DNA of 64,000 nt from Clostridium folliculivorans (GTDB lineage Bacteria; Bacillota; Clostridia; Clostridiales; Clostridiaceae), in NCBI RefSeq assembly GCF_024341905.1, contig NZ_BQXY01000003.1, positions 186,001 to 250,000 of the forward strand, given 5' to 3'. A program made the position numbers and the translations under genes. Below the pieces are notes generated by a model. It was given only the letters and a program-made list of their open reading frames with translations, searched no databases and was not told the origin of the DNA. Below, piece by piece: positions 1 to 10,133 of the stretch (position 1 is its first letter; each line of letters begins with the position of its first letter).

Positions 1-447
1 AGCGCTGTTTATCTTATCCTCTCCATGCCCTTTTATTTGTACATATGTATCTCTCATTATGGATGTGTATTTTATCTTCTTGTGATTATTATCCAAGGTA
101 GCAATTATTATAGAGTCTGATCTTGAACTTTCGTTCAAGGTTCTTCCATCAGTTCCTAACAATAGTATGTTGGTTACTCCCTCTTGTTCTTTATATGTTT
201 CTGCCTTTGCATTCTCATTTACTTCCCTATCAGGAATGTCTCCTGATAAAGGATTAATTCTTTGAAATGATTGATTAAAGTACTGACTTACTTGAACTTT
301 TTCCTCAATCTTTTCTTCTGTAAAATTGATTTGATCATTAGAATATATGGTATTTCTTAGGTACCAATATCCAAAAGAACAAAATATAATCAATAATAGC
401 ATTATTATTGCAACAAACTTCAAAAAACTTCCTGCTTTTTTATGCAT
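1..447 (-). CDS. LytR-CpsA-Psr (LCP) family protein, partial
   Basis: The N-terminal 149 codons are present; the rest runs off the left edge. Residues 11-30 form one membrane anchor after a short basic cytoplasmic tail. The extracellular LCP domain begins near residue 92, with the family motifs visible: LLLGTD (95-100), SRSD (108-111), MRDTYV (131-136) and GHGEDKIN (140-147). In this family the conserved Asp and Arg residues bind the polyprenyl pyrophosphate substrate, and the enzymes attach teichoic acid or other glycopolymers to peptidoglycan. I chose the ATG at 447 because AGGGTG lies six bases upstream. An in-frame ATG two codons earlier is too close to that ribosome binding site. Family assignment is firm; the exact glycopolymer is unknown. 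Confidence 0.9.
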   Translation of the reverse strand, partial: MHKKAGSFLKFVAIIMLLLIIFCSFGYWYLRNTIYSNDQINFTEEKIEEKVQVSQYFNQSFQRINPLSGDIPDREVNENAKAETYKEQEGVTNILLLGTDGRTLNESSRSDSIIIATLDNNHKKIKYTSIMRDTYVQIKGHGEDKINSA

Positions 448-833
448 CGCCATCACCCTAAGCTTATTTTATTTCCGTATTTAGGATAGAAACATTAAAA
501 ATATCATCTTCAAATTTATTACTGCCAATTTTATTAAAGTATAAATTTGTTAATATATCTTATATTCATAAAGTATTCCAAATTAGTATATCCAAAATAA
601 TATAAAAAATATAAGCATATGAAGTTTTAGCTTAATTTATATATTTATATGTAAGCTAACTGCTACTTGCTTATTGCATTCATAAAAATTTTTATAACTT
701 CAAAACCAATAAAAAAATCACCACTTACATCTAAAATTACCATTCTTAAACTTTCCCACAAATTTCATCTTGGATAGTCTAGGAACTTAAATATTAGATA
801 AAGTGGCAATTTGAATATAAATTATATTTATGG
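448..833. other. Intergenic region, no gene seen
   Basis: This AT-rich stretch lies between the start of the LCP gene and the end of ldh. It must carry the LCP promoter on the minus strand, but I see no clear -35/-10 pair, no ribosome binding site outside the LCP start, and no convincing terminator for ldh. Confidence 0.5.
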
Positions 834-1787
834 TTATTGTAACTTAGCATCTTTTAAGTGAGATTTTAATATTTCTGCTGATTCAGTTAATTTATTTTTC
901 TCTTCGTCAGATAATGGTACTTCTAATATCTTATGAGCACCATCTCTATTTACTATAGTTGGTATAGCTAAATAGACATCCTCTACATCATACTGGCCTC
1001 TAAATAAAGATGACACTGTAAGGATTGAATTTTCATCTCTAAGAATAGCTTCCACAATTCTTCTTATTGCCAAGGCTACAGCATAATTTGTATATCCTTT
1101 TTTATTGATTATATCGTATGCTGCATTTTTAACTTTTTCTGGTATAGTGAATTTAAAGTTTCCATCACATCTCTCACAAGTTTTCTGGCAATAATCTTCT
1201 GCACTCATACCAGCTATATTAGTTAGACTCCATGCTGCAATTTCTGAATCCCCATGTTCACCTATAATATATGTGTGAATGTTTCTTGCATCAATTTCAA
1301 AATGATCACTAAGCATTGATTTAAATCTAGATGTATCTAAGACAGTTCCAGAACCAATTACTCTATTCTCTGGTAACCCTGATAACTTATATGTTATATA
1401 AGTTAATATATCCACTGGATTTGATACAACTAGTAAGATTGCATTAGGACTATACTTTACAATCTCAGGAACTATCTGTTTAAACACCGCCAAGTTTTTA
1501 TTTATAATATCTAACCTTGTTTCTCCTGGCTTTTGTCCTATTCCCGCAGTAATTATAACTATATCTGAATCTTCTGTATCTGAATATTCTCCCGCCATTA
1601 CATTCACAGCCTTCACAAAAGCTGCTCCATGCGCTAAATCCATCGCTTCTGCTTCTGCTTTATCTTTATTTATATCCACTATAACAATTTCTGAAGCTAA
1701 CCCTTCTAGCATTAATGCATATGCTGTAGTGGAACCAACAAAACCTGCTCCTATAATTGATATTTTACTTGCTTTATCCTTTAACAT
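834..1787 (-). CDS. ldh: L-lactate dehydrogenase
   Basis: This NAD-dependent enzyme reduces pyruvate to L-lactate and reoxidises fermentation NADH in the cytoplasm. The 317-residue length is normal for the family. The Rossmann motif GAGFVGS is at residues 13-19 and the acidic NAD-ribose residue follows in IVDIN. The substrate loop reads GQKPGETR near residues 84-91; Gln at this place marks lactate rather than malate dehydrogenase. The catalytic His lies in IGEHGDSE near residue 177. An AGGAGG ribosome binding site precedes the ATG. It stands alone, divergent from arginase, with a putative promoter at 1953-1979. It resembles allosteric clostridial LDHs, but regulation cannot be read from the sequence. 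Confidence 0.95.
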   Translation of the reverse strand: MLKDKASKISIIGAGFVGSTTAYALMLEGLASEIVIVDINKDKAEAEAMDLAHGAAFVKAVNVMAGEYSDTEDSDIVIITAGIGQKPGETRLDIINKNLAVFKQIVPEIVKYSPNAILLVVSNPVDILTYITYKLSGLPENRVIGSGTVLDTSRFKSMLSDHFEIDARNIHTYIIGEHGDSEIAAWSLTNIAGMSAEDYCQKTCERCDGNFKFTIPEKVKNAAYDIINKKGYTNYAVALAIRRIVEAILRDENSILTVSSLFRGQYDVEDVYLAIPTIVNRDGAHKILEVPLSDEEKNKLTESAEILKSHLKDAKLQ

Positions 1788-1952
1788 TTACTTCATCCTC
1801 CTTTTTTGGGTTATATTCTTTATTATGACTATGATAGAAATATAACCTTTTTATGGTTTTTGTTACTGGTATAAAATACTTTTTATACTTAAAACTATAT
1901 ATTAATTAGTATCTTTTTTTGTTGTATTTAATATACTATTGTATATTAATAT

Positions 1953-1979
1953 ATTATATCATTTGATAGCAATTATCAA
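1953..1979 (-). promoter_or_regulatory. Putative promoter of ldh
   Basis: Read on the minus strand, TTGATA (1974-1979) and TATAAT (1953-1958) are separated by 15 bases, or 16 if CTTGAT is taken as the -35. The -10 is perfect but the spacing is short, and the region is very AT-rich, so a chance match is possible. Confidence 0.4.
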
Positions 1980-2126
1980 GATAAAATGATAATTTTTTAA
2001 CATATATTTTTATAAGAAAATTTAAAATAACATTTTTTTTATTTTTTTTTCAAAAATACTTATATTTTGCAGAAATATAATATATAATCTTTTTTGGCTA
2101 ACAAAAGATTATTGGAGGTGCTTCAT

Positions 2127-3029
2127 ATGAACATTAATTTGATAGGTGTTCCTCTTTTCTATGGATGTGATAGACCAGGCGTAGAATTTGGACCAAATGC
2201 CTTAAGAGATAATGAATTAAAAAAAATCCTTAGTGTAGATGGTAAACACAAAATTTATGATTTAGGAAATTTATACGTTGAGACGGTTGATGAAAAAGAT
2301 AAATATACTAACCATAGCGTAATGAAGTATTTATCTCCAATAACAGAAGTGAATACTAATTTAGCTCACGTTGTATATAATTCATTAACATCTGATTGCT
2401 TTCCCTTTACAATAGGCGGCGATCACTCTCTGGGTCTTGGTTCAGTTGCTGGATCAGCAAGATTCCATGGTGATGACTTCGGCGTAATATGGATAGATGC
2501 TCATGGTGATATAAACACTGATACAACTTCACCAAGCGGAAATGTACATGGTATGCCACTTGCTGCTTCAATGGGACTAGGTTATAAAGACCTTGTAGAT
2601 ATATATTTTGAAGGAAGAAAAGTTAAGCCGTCAAACATTTTCATACTTGGCGCAAGAGACTTAGATAAGGGTGAGTTAGACCTTATTGAGGAACTTGGAC
2701 TGAATGTATGGACTACTAAAGCTATAAAAGATAAAGGAACAGATAAGGTTATTAGAGAATTCTATGATGCTTTAGACTCATCTAAAGTAAATAATTTTCA
2801 TTTAAGCTTTGATATAGATTGTTTAGACTCATCTTTAGTTCCTGGTACTGGCACCCCAGTAAGTGAAGGATTATCATTAGATGAAGTTACTTCGATTACA
2901 AAATCAGTACTATCAACTAAAAAAGTTCGTTCAATGGATTTTGTAGAGTTTAATCCAAAACTAGACATCGAGGATACAACACTAAAAAATTGCCTTAAGA
3001 TGCTTCAAGTTATAGCTGAAAATCTTTAA
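2127..3029 (+). CDS. rocF: Arginase (ureohydrolase family)
   Basis: Arginase hydrolyses arginine to ornithine and urea using a binuclear manganese site. From the ATG at 2127, which has TTGGAGGTG at the right distance, the protein is 300 residues, normal for the family. An earlier ATG at 2094 has no ribosome binding site. Metal-binding motifs are visible: GGDHS near residues 98-102, DAHGD near 124-128, and SFDIDCLD towards the C-terminus. The N-terminal GVEFGPNALR and the PGTGTPVSEGLS segment resemble arginase more than agmatinase, although formimidoylglutamase and agmatinase share the same motifs. The gene stands alone and ends at a strong terminator. No other arginine genes lie nearby. Confidence 0.82.
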   Translation: MNINLIGVPLFYGCDRPGVEFGPNALRDNELKKILSVDGKHKIYDLGNLYVETVDEKDKYTNHSVMKYLSPITEVNTNLAHVVYNSLTSDCFPFTIGGDHSLGLGSVAGSARFHGDDFGVIWIDAHGDINTDTTSPSGNVHGMPLAASMGLGYKDLVDIYFEGRKVKPSNIFILGARDLDKGELDLIEELGLNVWTTKAIKDKGTDKVIREFYDALDSSKVNNFHLSFDIDCLDSSLVPGTGTPVSEGLSLDEVTSITKSVLSTKKVRSMDFVEFNPKLDIEDTTLKNCLKMLQVIAENL

Positions 3030-3056
3030 TCTCGGATTCATATCCGAGATTTTTTC
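3028..3056 (+). terminator. Rho-independent terminator after arginase
   Basis: CTCGGAT (3031-3037) pairs with ATCCGAG (3042-3048) across a four-base loop and is followed by a run of Ts. It overlaps the arginase stop codon. Confidence 0.88.
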
Positions 3057-3254
3057 ATTTTCAACTTTACTAATTTATTGATTAAACTTTTCATATAAAA
3101 CTTTTTATTATATTATGTTATTATATGATTTATAATTGAAGAGTTAGTAAATAATTTTTTGAGTATAATATTCACTTGATATTTTTACATAATTATTAAT
3201 ATAAAGGTTTAAATACTCATTGAATTTTCATGCGATGCTATTAGGAGGAAAGAA

Positions 3255-3866
3255 ATGAAACTCTTATTTTTTGATACTGAAACAACAAGTATAAGACCAG
3301 GCAGCATATGCCAATTAAGCTACATAGTGGTTGATTCTTCTGTGAAGCCACAAACAACAATAGGCAAAAACTTTTTCTTTACAGTAGATCAGATGGATCC
3401 AGCTGCAGAAGAGGTTCATGGCTTCTCTATGGAAAAATTATATGATTTAAGCAATGGATTGTATTTTGAAGACTTAGTTGAGGAATTCTATGAAGACTTT
3501 ATAACAGCAGACTTTGTTATAGGCCATAATGTTTCCTTTGATATAAAGTTTTTAAAGCATGAATTGTCTGGAATGGGCGAAGACTGGGAACCTAAAAACA
3601 CTTTTTGTACAATGAATTATTATAAGAATGTATGTAAATTATTAAGACCTAACGGTGAATACAAGAACCCTAAGTTAGAAGAACTAATAAAATTTCTCAA
3701 CATTACTAAAGAAAAGATTGCGCAGACTGCAGATAATCTTTTTGAAGGTAGCGGCAATTATCATGATGCACGATTTGATACTGCAGCAACTTACCTTGCT
3801 GTTATTGAAGGCATAAAACAAAAACATATTCCAGCAGGTTACTTTAGTAAAATGATTAATAAATAG
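3255..3866 (+). CDS. DnaQ-like 3'-5' exonuclease (DEDD family)
   Basis: This 203-residue protein is a stand-alone exonuclease domain of the DNA polymerase III epsilon type. ExoI is FDTETT at residues 6-11, ExoII is IGHNVSFDIKFL near 93-104, and ExoIII is YHDARFDTAAT near 168-178, giving the four acidic metal ligands and the conserved His. It lacks polymerase, helicase or GIY-YIG domains. It could act in proofreading or in RNA/DNA trimming; the sequence does not decide. TAGGAGGAAAG precedes the ATG. A strong terminator follows, so it is probably a single-gene transcription unit. Confidence 0.85.
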   Translation: MKLLFFDTETTSIRPGSICQLSYIVVDSSVKPQTTIGKNFFFTVDQMDPAAEEVHGFSMEKLYDLSNGLYFEDLVEEFYEDFITADFVIGHNVSFDIKFLKHELSGMGEDWEPKNTFCTMNYYKNVCKLLRPNGEYKNPKLEELIKFLNITKEKIAQTADNLFEGSGNYHDARFDTAATYLAVIEGIKQKHIPAGYFSKMINK

Positions 3867-3868
3867 GT

Positions 3869-3926
3869 AATGGTTGTCTAAAATAAATCTTTTTCTAAAG
3901 ATTTTATTTTAAGACAACCATTTTTT
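3869..3926 (+). terminator. Terminator after the exonuclease gene
   Basis: TGGTTGTCT (3871-3879) pairs with AGACAACCA (3912-3920), the stem extends inward through AT pairs, and TTTTTT follows. Confidence 0.85.
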
Positions 3927-3961
3927 ATTTATTATTTTGGCTATTTTTAAGAAAATTACTA

Positions 3962-4160
3962 AAATTAATTGGTTATACAGGAGACGCTATTTGAGCGAGC
4001 TATTAGAATTAAATGATTTTTTCAGATGGAATGGCGTTAATAAACTTTATTGTTCGAACGTAGTGAGTTTACAGTTTTAGCCATGGAATATGACAAAATC
4101 ATATTAATTCTTTGCGTAAGCTCATTAAAGCGTTGGATGTTTAACCAATTAATTTCAACA
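3962..4160 (+). repeat. Palindromic repeat element R1, copy A
   Basis: One of three related copies (others 16858-17235 and 41427-41627, the last inverted). The ends are inverted repeats built on ATTAATTGGTTA / TAACCAATTAAT. The inner flanks also pair imperfectly for about 70 bases on each side (for example GACGCTATTTGAGC against GCTCATTAAAGCG), so most of the element could form one long hairpin. The centre contains TGTTCGAACGTAGTGAG, identical in all copies. It lies between the convergent exonuclease and M48 protease genes. No transposase is encoded, so it looks like a miniature inverted-repeat element or a REP-like sequence. Confidence 0.8.
3991..4080 (+). CDS. 29-residue micro-ORF inside repeat R1, copy A
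   Basis: An ORF of 29 codons starts at TTG, seven bases after AGGAG, and encodes a peptide containing LLELNDFFRWNG and YCSNVVSLQF. The same ORF is intact in copy C with ATG and two amino-acid changes. It is interrupted in copy B. Translation is not shown. The coding reading may be a by-product of sequence conservation in the repeat. Confidence 0.3.
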   Translation: MSELLELNDFFRWNGVNKLYCSNVVSLQF

Positions 4161-4179
4161 TGGTGCTTTAACAGCACAT

Positions 4180-5481
4180 TTATTTTTCATTTATTATTTT
4201 ATCGAATCTATAATCTCCTGTTTCCCAAGGCTTATAATTATTACTCATCTCAATTCTTTCCTTAGGTGTAGGATGATCATACACCCAAAACTTATAAACT
4301 GGATTCACATCATTCATAGATAGATTGGTTTCCATAAATCTAGCTTCTAGCTTTGCGTTAGTTAGATTATCATGAGTTAGTTCTATTGCAAATTTATCTG
4401 CATCCATTTCAATTTTTCTAGAATACCAGTTTGTGAGTGGATCAGAAAAAGTTGATAATATTGTGAAAATAAGTATTAAAATAGGTATTGTAGCTAAAGA
4501 TTTATAGTTTCCTATATTATTCCTAAAAAATCCTACTTTCATTACTATACTTTTTGAAATTAAATCTGTAAGCCCTAGCAAAATTATCGAAAGTATTCCT
4601 GATAGCGCAATAGATTTAGGAATATGATTAAGCTTATAATGTCCTATTTCATGTGCAACTACAGATTGAATTTCTGCCGAACTTAACTGATTCAAGGTAT
4701 TATCCCATATAACTATTCTCTTTGTATTGAATATGCCAGACATATAAGCATTTAATGCTTTAGTTTCCTTACTCTTATCTACTTCTAATATCGTAACATC
4801 ACCAATATTCGCCTTCTTAGCCAAGGTTAATATCTCCTGTTTTACCTGAACGTTCTGTATAGGCTTAAAATCGTTAAATAAGGGATCTATGAACACAGGA
4901 GCTAAAATACTACCTACAAACCCTACAGGCACTGTAAGAAGCCCTAGGACGATATACCAACGTTTGAACTTTATAAATATAATATAAGGAATTATTACAA
5001 AAACTATTGTTATAGCAAAATTTAAGGCAAAGCTTTTAATATAGTTTTCTCCCCACAAAGAAAATGTTGAGTTTGATATACCTATAAGTTTCAATCTATA
5101 AAAAGAGCTGAAGAATGATAACGGAATAGATAAAAACAAATCAAAAAACAAATAAAGTGACGTCAATTTAATGAGTCTAAGAAATTCATTTCCTTTAAAC
5201 GAGTTTGCCAAGTTGATTGCACCTAAGTAAATAAACAAAATTGGTATTAAGAATGTTATAATTAGTCTTACAACTAAAAAAACTTTTGAGAACTGGTAAT
5301 TTGCTATTGCTCTTTCCGAAGAGTTAGGAACCTGTACTTTATTGTCAGATACCTTATATTCCACCTTATTACTAGCCTTAAGTTGTGATTTCACAGTTAA
5401 TTCGGTAGCAAAAGTTAAAATACACGTTATAAAAAATAAAAAAATGCATATTATAATAGTATTGAGTAAAAATTTTTTCAT
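4180..5481 (-). CDS. M48 family membrane metallopeptidase (Ste24/CAAX-protease type)
   Basis: A 433-residue membrane-bound zinc protease. The N-terminus carries a signal-anchor segment (residues 4-24) and further hydrophobic segments follow. The zinc motif HEIGH is followed by KLNHIP, and the third ligand lies in EMDADKFA about 70 residues later, as in Ste24/HtpX-like enzymes. The C-terminal HPTPKERIEM motif is also typical. I start at the ATG at 5481, eight bases after GGAGGGAGG; an upstream ATG at 5562 would add 27 residues without a ribosome binding site. Related proteins degrade misfolded membrane proteins or process lipidated peptides; the target here is unknown. The stop lies 20 bases from repeat R1 copy A. 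Confidence 0.88.
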   Translation of the reverse strand: MKKFLLNTIIICIFLFFITCILTFATELTVKSQLKASNKVEYKVSDNKVQVPNSSERAIANYQFSKVFLVVRLIITFLIPILFIYLGAINLANSFKGNEFLRLIKLTSLYLFFDLFLSIPLSFFSSFYRLKLIGISNSTFSLWGENYIKSFALNFAITIVFVIIPYIIFIKFKRWYIVLGLLTVPVGFVGSILAPVFIDPLFNDFKPIQNVQVKQEILTLAKKANIGDVTILEVDKSKETKALNAYMSGIFNTKRIVIWDNTLNQLSSAEIQSVVAHEIGHYKLNHIPKSIALSGILSIILLGLTDLISKSIVMKVGFFRNNIGNYKSLATIPILILIFTILSTFSDPLTNWYSRKIEMDADKFAIELTHDNLTNAKLEARFMETNLSMNDVNPVYKFWVYDHPTPKERIEMSNNYKPWETGDYRFDKIINEK

Positions 5482-5640
5482 TACTAAGCCTCCCTCCATT
5501 ACTATTATTATAGTATAAATTCTGCTAATTATGAAAAAATATACTTGATTTATTGTTTTCATATGATATAATAATATTGAATTAATTAATAATTATTATT
5601 TGTTAATAACACTTTATATAAATTTAGGAGGTAATTTAAG

Positions 5641-5802
5641 ATGAAAAGTTATGTTTGTGATGTATGTGGTTATGTTTATGATCCAGCAATAGGTGATGAA
5701 GACAATGGAGTAGCTCCTGGAACTTCTTTTGAAGATGTTCCAGAAGATTGGTTATGTCCTCTATGCGGAGTTGGCAAGGATCAATTTTCAGTAGTTGAAT
5801 AA
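5641..5802 (+). CDS. Rubredoxin
   Basis: A 53-residue one-iron electron carrier. Two CxxC knuckles bind the iron: [11 protein letters not shown] at the N-terminus and [12 protein letters not shown] near the C-terminus, with the conserved aromatic and EDWLCP residues between them. In clostridia rubredoxin passes electrons to peroxide- and oxygen-detoxifying enzymes. AGGAGG lies upstream of the ATG. It is a single gene, divergent from the M48 protease, and is followed directly by a terminator. Confidence 0.96.
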   Translation: MKSYVCDVCGYVYDPAIGDEDNGVAPGTSFEDVPEDWLCPLCGVGKDQFSVVE

Positions 5803-5814
5803 TAATTACTAAAG

Positions 5815-5853
5815 AAAAAATCGCTGAAGTGACTTTCTTCAGTGATTTTTTTG
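5815..5853 (+). terminator. Terminator after rubredoxin
   Basis: TCGCTGAAG (5821-5829) pairs with CTTCAGTGA (5837-5845) and is followed by seven Ts. A similar hairpin precedes the related R2 sequence at 16973. Confidence 0.9.
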
Positions 5854-5908
5854 CGCATCTGCCTTTTATTAAGCGTATGTGAAGAATCTTACAGGCGCCA
5901 TATTCTAC
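5853..5908 (+). repeat. Repeat R2, copy a
   Basis: About 55 bases directly after the rubredoxin terminator, matching 16973-17036 closely and 15311-15360 more loosely. Shared blocks are GCATCTGCCTTTT, CGTATGTGAAGAA and AGGCG-CATATTCT. GCCT near the start can pair with AGGC near the end. Function unknown. Confidence 0.65.
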
Positions 5909-5987
5909 TTTTTTTTATTTTCTCATTTATTTTTACATTTATCTTCAACTCAATTAACAAATTAGCTCAAACTAAAAACGCCAAGGT

Positions 5988-6722
5988 TTAGCTACCTTGA
6001 CGCTTTTTTAGACTTTCATTTATCTTGTCCTGCCACTTTTTTGTATATTCTTTATTCATAGGCTTTACATCCTTAAGCCTATAATTAATATTCATTATCT
6101 CATACTTGTTTACGCCCAATACATGATAAGGAAGTAATTCCACCTTTTCTACGTTCTTAATAGTCATTATATATTTAGAAAGCTCTTCTAGATGTTCTTC
6201 ACTATCAGTTATACCTGGCACAACAACATGTCTTATCCACATTTTCTTTTCTAATCTTTGTGCTACTTCCAAAAATTTTAGAGATTCATCTATGTTAGAC
6301 AATGTTAATTCCTTATATTTTTCTTTCTTAATATGTTTTACATCAAATAATATTAGATCAACATAGTTTAATATTTCTTCATAATTTCCTAGTCCATATC
6401 CGGCTGTATCTAATGCCGTATGTATTCCATTTTCCCTACATAGCTTTAAACACTCTATCAAAAATTCTGGCTGTAGTAATGGCTCCCCACCTGAAAAAGT
6501 AACTCCACCTCCTGATTTTGAAAAATACGGCTTAAATCTTAGTATTTTTTTAATCAGTTCCTCAGCACTTATTTCAGTTCCGCCGCCTCTTTCTGCCCAT
6601 GTATCTGGATTATGACAATATGCACACCTTAATTTGCAACCCTGAAAAAAAACTACTACTCTTATTCCAGGACCATCTACAAGCCCCATTGATTCTATGG
6701 AATGAATTGTCCCTTTTATCAT
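5988..6722 (-). CDS. pflA: Pyruvate formate-lyase-activating enzyme
   Basis: This radical SAM enzyme abstracts hydrogen from the active-site glycine of PflB, switching on pyruvate cleavage. The radical SAM cluster motif CKLRCAYC lies near residues 30-37, followed by HNPDTW. The glycine-rich SAM-binding segment SGGEPLLQ is also present. The ATG at 6722 lies seven bases after GGAG; ATGs at 6728 and 6743 are too close to, or upstream of, that site. The resulting 244 residues match the family. It sits directly downstream of pflB on the same strand, the usual arrangement. Confidence 0.95.
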   Translation of the reverse strand: MIKGTIHSIESMGLVDGPGIRVVVFFQGCKLRCAYCHNPDTWAERGGGTEISAEELIKKILRFKPYFSKSGGGVTFSGGEPLLQPEFLIECLKLCRENGIHTALDTAGYGLGNYEEILNYVDLILFDVKHIKKEKYKELTLSNIDESLKFLEVAQRLEKKMWIRHVVVPGITDSEEHLEELSKYIMTIKNVEKVELLPYHVLGVNKYEIMNINYRLKDVKPMNKEYTKKWQDKINESLKKRQGS

Positions 6723-6824
6723 ACTCATTCTCCTCTCTTTCATGCTACCATTGAGTATTTAACTAAAAACGCTTAAATTTAACCTCATGCATGAAATGAC
6801 TTGTTAAAAAACTGTCAATCTTTT

Positions 6825-6856
6825 TTAATAAAGGAAGCTCAACTGAGCTTCCTTAA
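6825..6856 (-). terminator. Hairpin between pflB and pflA
   Basis: A perfect inverted repeat, AAGGAAGCTCA / TGAGCTTCCTT (6831-6854), follows the pflB stop. The T-run on the minus strand is interrupted, so it may be a partial terminator or an mRNA-processing or stability hairpin that sets the pflB to pflA ratio. Confidence 0.55.
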
Positions 6857-6862
6857 ATTATA

Positions 6863-9088
6863 TTATAAACTTTCGTGGAATGTTCTGCTTATAACTTCTA
6901 ATTGTTGGTTTCTTGTTAATCTGTTAAAGTTAACTGCATATCCTGATACTCTAATTGTTAGAGTTGGGTATTTTTCTGGATGTTCCATAGCATCTACTAG
7001 AGTTTCTCTATTAAACACATTAACATTTAAGTGATGTGCTCCTTGTGAGAAATATCCATCCATAACTGACACAAGATTTTCTACTCTCAAATCAGCTTCC
7101 TTACCTAATGCATCTGGTACTATTGAGAATGTGTTTGATACACCATCTTCACAATATGGAGTATATGGAATCTTAGCTACTGAGTTTAATGATGCTAGAG
7201 CTCCATTTGCATCTCTACCATGCATTGGATTTGCTCCTGGCGCAAAAGCTTCTCCAGCTTTTCTTCCATCAGGTGTAGCTCCTGTTTTCTTACCATAAAC
7301 TACATTAGAAGTTATAGTAAGTACAGATAATGTATGCTTAGCGTCTCTGTATAACGGATGTTTCTTAAGTTCAGTAGAGAATTTTTCAACTAATTCAACA
7401 GCTAAATCATCTACCTTATCATCATCATTTCCGTATTTAGGGAAGTCACCTTCTATTTCAAAGTCAACAGCTATACCATTTTCTCTTATAGGTTTAACCT
7501 TAGCATATTTAATTGCACTTAATGAGTCTACAGCAACTGATAAACCTGCTATACCAAATGCCATTAGTCTTCCTACTTCTGTATCATGTAAAGCCATTTG
7601 ACCAGCTTCATAAGCGTATTTATCATGCATGTAGTGAATTACATTCATCGTATCAACATAAAGCTTAGCTACATATTCTAAAACCTTATTGTAGTTTTCT
7701 TTTACCTTTTCAAAATCAAGTACTGCATCAGTTATTGGCTCAAGTCCTTTAATTACTACAGTTCCCTTCTTTTCATCCACACCACCGTTTATAGCGTATA
7801 ACAGTGACTTAGCTAAATTACATCTAGCTCCGAAGAATTGCATTTGCTTTCCTACCTTCATTGCAGAAACACAGCAAGCTATTGCATAGTCATCTCCGTA
7901 TAAAGGTCTCATCACATCATCATTTTCATATTGAATTGAATCTGTAAGGATTGACATTTCAGCACAATACTTCTTAAAGTTTTCAGGAAGCTTTTCTGAC
8001 CAAAGTATAGTTAAATTTGGTTCTGGAGAAGTTCCAAGATTGATTAATGTATGTAGATATCTAAATGAGTTCTTAGTTACTAATGGCTTACCATTAATTC
8101 CAACACCACCTATGGATTCAGTAACCCAAGTTGGATCTCCTGCAAATAATTCATTATATTCTGGAGTTCTTAAGTGTCTTACGAGTCTTAGCTTGATTAT
8201 AAATTGATCTATAATTTCTTGAGCTTCTTCTTCAGTTAATACACCATTTTTTAAGTCTCTTTCTATATAGATGTCTAAGAATGTACTAGTTCTTCCTAGT
8301 GACATAGCAGCCCCGTTATTTTCTTTAATCGCTGCTAAGTAACCTAAATAAACTGCTTGAACTGCTTCTTTCGTATTTGTAGAAGGTACTGATAAGTCAA
8401 CACCGTATTTTGCTGCCATTGACTTTATGTCCTTTAATGCTCTTATCTGTTCTGAAACTTCTTCTCTTTTTCTTATTAGTTCATCTAAGAAGTCACCCTT
8501 TAGTTCTTTAAGATCATTCTTCTTTTCTTCTATTAGGTAATCAATACCGTAAAGTGCTAATCTTCTATAGTCACCAATTATTCTACCTCTTCCATATGCA
8601 TCAGGAAGTCCAGTTAAAAGTCCAGCAGATCTAGCAGCTCTTGTTTCATCGCTATATGCATCAAAAACACCTTGATTGTGAGTCTTTCTGTACTTAGGAA
8701 AATACTCAGTTATATCTTTGTCTAACTCATAACCATAAGCCTCTAAAGATTGTTCTACCATTCTAAATCCACCAAATGGATTTACTATTCTCTTAAGTGG
8801 TGCATCTGTTTGTAATCCAACGATTACTTCGTTATCTTTATCTATGTATCCTGGTTCATAGTTATCTATACCTGAAACTCTATCTGTTGCTACATCTATA
8901 ATACCTTTTTTAATTTCTTCAACTATAAGATTGCTTGATATTTCCCAAACCTTTTTTGTTTTATCTGTTGGAGCAGCTAAAAAGCTTTTATCTCCTTCAT
9001 ATAATGTATAGTTCTTTTGAATAAAGTTTCTTACGTCAATCTTTTCCTGCCATGTACCTGATTTAAAACCATCCCATTGTTTATACAT
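6863..9088 (-). CDS. pflB: Pyruvate formate-lyase (formate C-acetyltransferase)
   Basis: A 741-residue glycyl-radical enzyme that converts pyruvate and CoA to acetyl-CoA and formate. The adjacent catalytic cysteines are in [10 protein letters not shown], and the radical glycine is Gly716 in RVSGYAVNF close to the C-terminus. The full length and the adjacent activase make the assignment secure over other glycyl-radical enzymes such as glycerol dehydratase. AAGGAGG precedes the ATG. A TTAACAA half-site lies 330 bases upstream, too far to claim control by Rex. Confidence 0.97.
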   Translation of the reverse strand: MYKQWDGFKSGTWQEKIDVRNFIQKNYTLYEGDKSFLAAPTDKTKKVWEISSNLIVEEIKKGIIDVATDRVSGIDNYEPGYIDKDNEVIVGLQTDAPLKRIVNPFGGFRMVEQSLEAYGYELDKDITEYFPKYRKTHNQGVFDAYSDETRAARSAGLLTGLPDAYGRGRIIGDYRRLALYGIDYLIEEKKNDLKELKGDFLDELIRKREEVSEQIRALKDIKSMAAKYGVDLSVPSTNTKEAVQAVYLGYLAAIKENNGAAMSLGRTSTFLDIYIERDLKNGVLTEEEAQEIIDQFIIKLRLVRHLRTPEYNELFAGDPTWVTESIGGVGINGKPLVTKNSFRYLHTLINLGTSPEPNLTILWSEKLPENFKKYCAEMSILTDSIQYENDDVMRPLYGDDYAIACCVSAMKVGKQMQFFGARCNLAKSLLYAINGGVDEKKGTVVIKGLEPITDAVLDFEKVKENYNKVLEYVAKLYVDTMNVIHYMHDKYAYEAGQMALHDTEVGRLMAFGIAGLSVAVDSLSAIKYAKVKPIRENGIAVDFEIEGDFPKYGNDDDKVDDLAVELVEKFSTELKKHPLYRDAKHTLSVLTITSNVVYGKKTGATPDGRKAGEAFAPGANPMHGRDANGALASLNSVAKIPYTPYCEDGVSNTFSIVPDALGKEADLRVENLVSVMDGYFSQGAHHLNVNVFNRETLVDAMEHPEKYPTLTIRVSGYAVNFNRLTRNQQLEVISRTFHESL

Positions 9089-9532
9089 GAAAATCCTCCT
9101 TGCTGTAGCTTTATTGCTACACTAAAAGTTCTATTGATATCATAATATATATATCTGATGTTCTATAAATATTATACCATATTAGTATACATTTGTTAAG
9201 ATATTATTTCACTTGAAACATATTTTCATTTACCTTTTTTATTATTTTATTTATTTTTCAGTTATATACATAATAATTTTAAAATTATATCGCATATTTT
9301 ATATTAAACAGATTATATATCACTCAATACTTTGTTTATTTTTTAACGATATTTTTTATAAACATTTCGAATTATTTACAAAAATTATTTTTTGTACAAA
9401 CATTCTTTAATTTTTTAACAATAAAGTTCGTCTTCACACTTTAAATAATAAATTATTAAATTAAATATTGCAAGAGAAAGAGGATACATTTTCTTTTAAA
9501 AATTGCATCCTCAATTGGAACCACTTTCATAA
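9089..9532. other. Intergenic region upstream of pflB
   Basis: This 444-base, very AT-rich region separates pflB from pyrE. It should hold the pflB promoter. I see only the pyrE terminator hairpin and a Rex-like half-site (TTTTTTAACAA near 9412-9422). A 65-codon plus-strand frame here is rich in Ile, Phe and Tyr, has no ribosome binding site, and is not believed. Confidence 0.5.
9470..9512 (-). terminator. Terminator of the pyr operon
   Basis: On the minus strand GAGGAT pairs with ATCCTC (9480-9512) and is followed by TTTCTCTT. It lies 20 bases after the pyrE stop codon. Confidence 0.65.
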
Positions 9533-10093
9533 TTACTTTATATTCCTGCTTCCAGGTTTAATATATGGTATGTTTTCCTTACACATAGGACATTCATCTT
9601 TATCATAAGATTCAATTTCTAACTTTATTGCACTGAACATAGGATAGTCAGTTACTTTTGTAGTAGTTCTATCAACTATACATATTACTGCTACTACCTC
9701 TCCGCCCAAACTTTCTATAACCTTAGCTGCTTCTTTAAAGGATTTACCAGTTGTAACTACGTCTTCGGTTATAACCACCTTTTGTCCAGGCTTTATAGAA
9801 AATCCTCTTCTTAGTGTCATTTCTCCATTTTCTCTTTCAGTGAAAATTGCTGGTTTCTTCATCTGTCTTCCTAATTCGTACGCTACTATTACACCACCCA
9901 TAGCAGGTCCTACAACTAAGTCAAAATCAATATCTGAAAGTTGCTCTGCAACAACACCTAATACTTTTTCTGCTTTATCTGGATGTTGTAACAGCTTTGC
10001 ACACTGACAATATCTATTAGAATGTTTTCCTGATGATAGTAAAAAATGTCCTTCTAGTAAAGCTTCAACTTCTTTTAATATTTCTAAAACCAT
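9533..10093 (-). CDS. pyrE: Orotate phosphoribosyltransferase
   Basis: It transfers the phosphoribosyl group of PRPP to orotate to give OMP. The PRPP-binding motif is [13 protein letters not shown] (about residues 106-118), and the family's early [11 protein letters not shown] segment is present. At 186 residues it is of normal length. It has a C-terminal CPMC followed by IPYIKPGS, as in many clostridial PyrE proteins. It is the last gene of the seven-gene pyr operon. Confidence 0.95.
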   Translation of the reverse strand: MVLEILKEVEALLEGHFLLSSGKHSNRYCQCAKLLQHPDKAEKVLGVVAEQLSDIDFDLVVGPAMGGVIVAYELGRQMKKPAIFTERENGEMTLRRGFSIKPGQKVVITEDVVTTGKSFKEAAKVIESLGGEVVAVICIVDRTTTKVTDYPMFSAIKLEIESYDKDECPMCKENIPYIKPGSRNIK

Positions 10094-10133
10094 AATTTCT
10101 TATCTCCTTTTAATCGAATATATTTATTAAACT

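Noticed and set aside
4050..4265. 71-codon plus-strand ORF across R1 copy A and the M48 gene end
   Set aside because: It runs antisense into a real gene and through the repeat, with no ribosome binding site.
9213..9410. 65-codon plus-strand ORF upstream of pflB
   Set aside because: Composition is nearly all Ile, Phe, Tyr and Leu from AT-rich DNA, with no ribosome binding site and no recognisable fold.
9405..9423. Possible Rex operator for pflB
   Set aside because: Only a half-site (TTAACAA) about 330 bases upstream, in DNA where such strings are common by chance.
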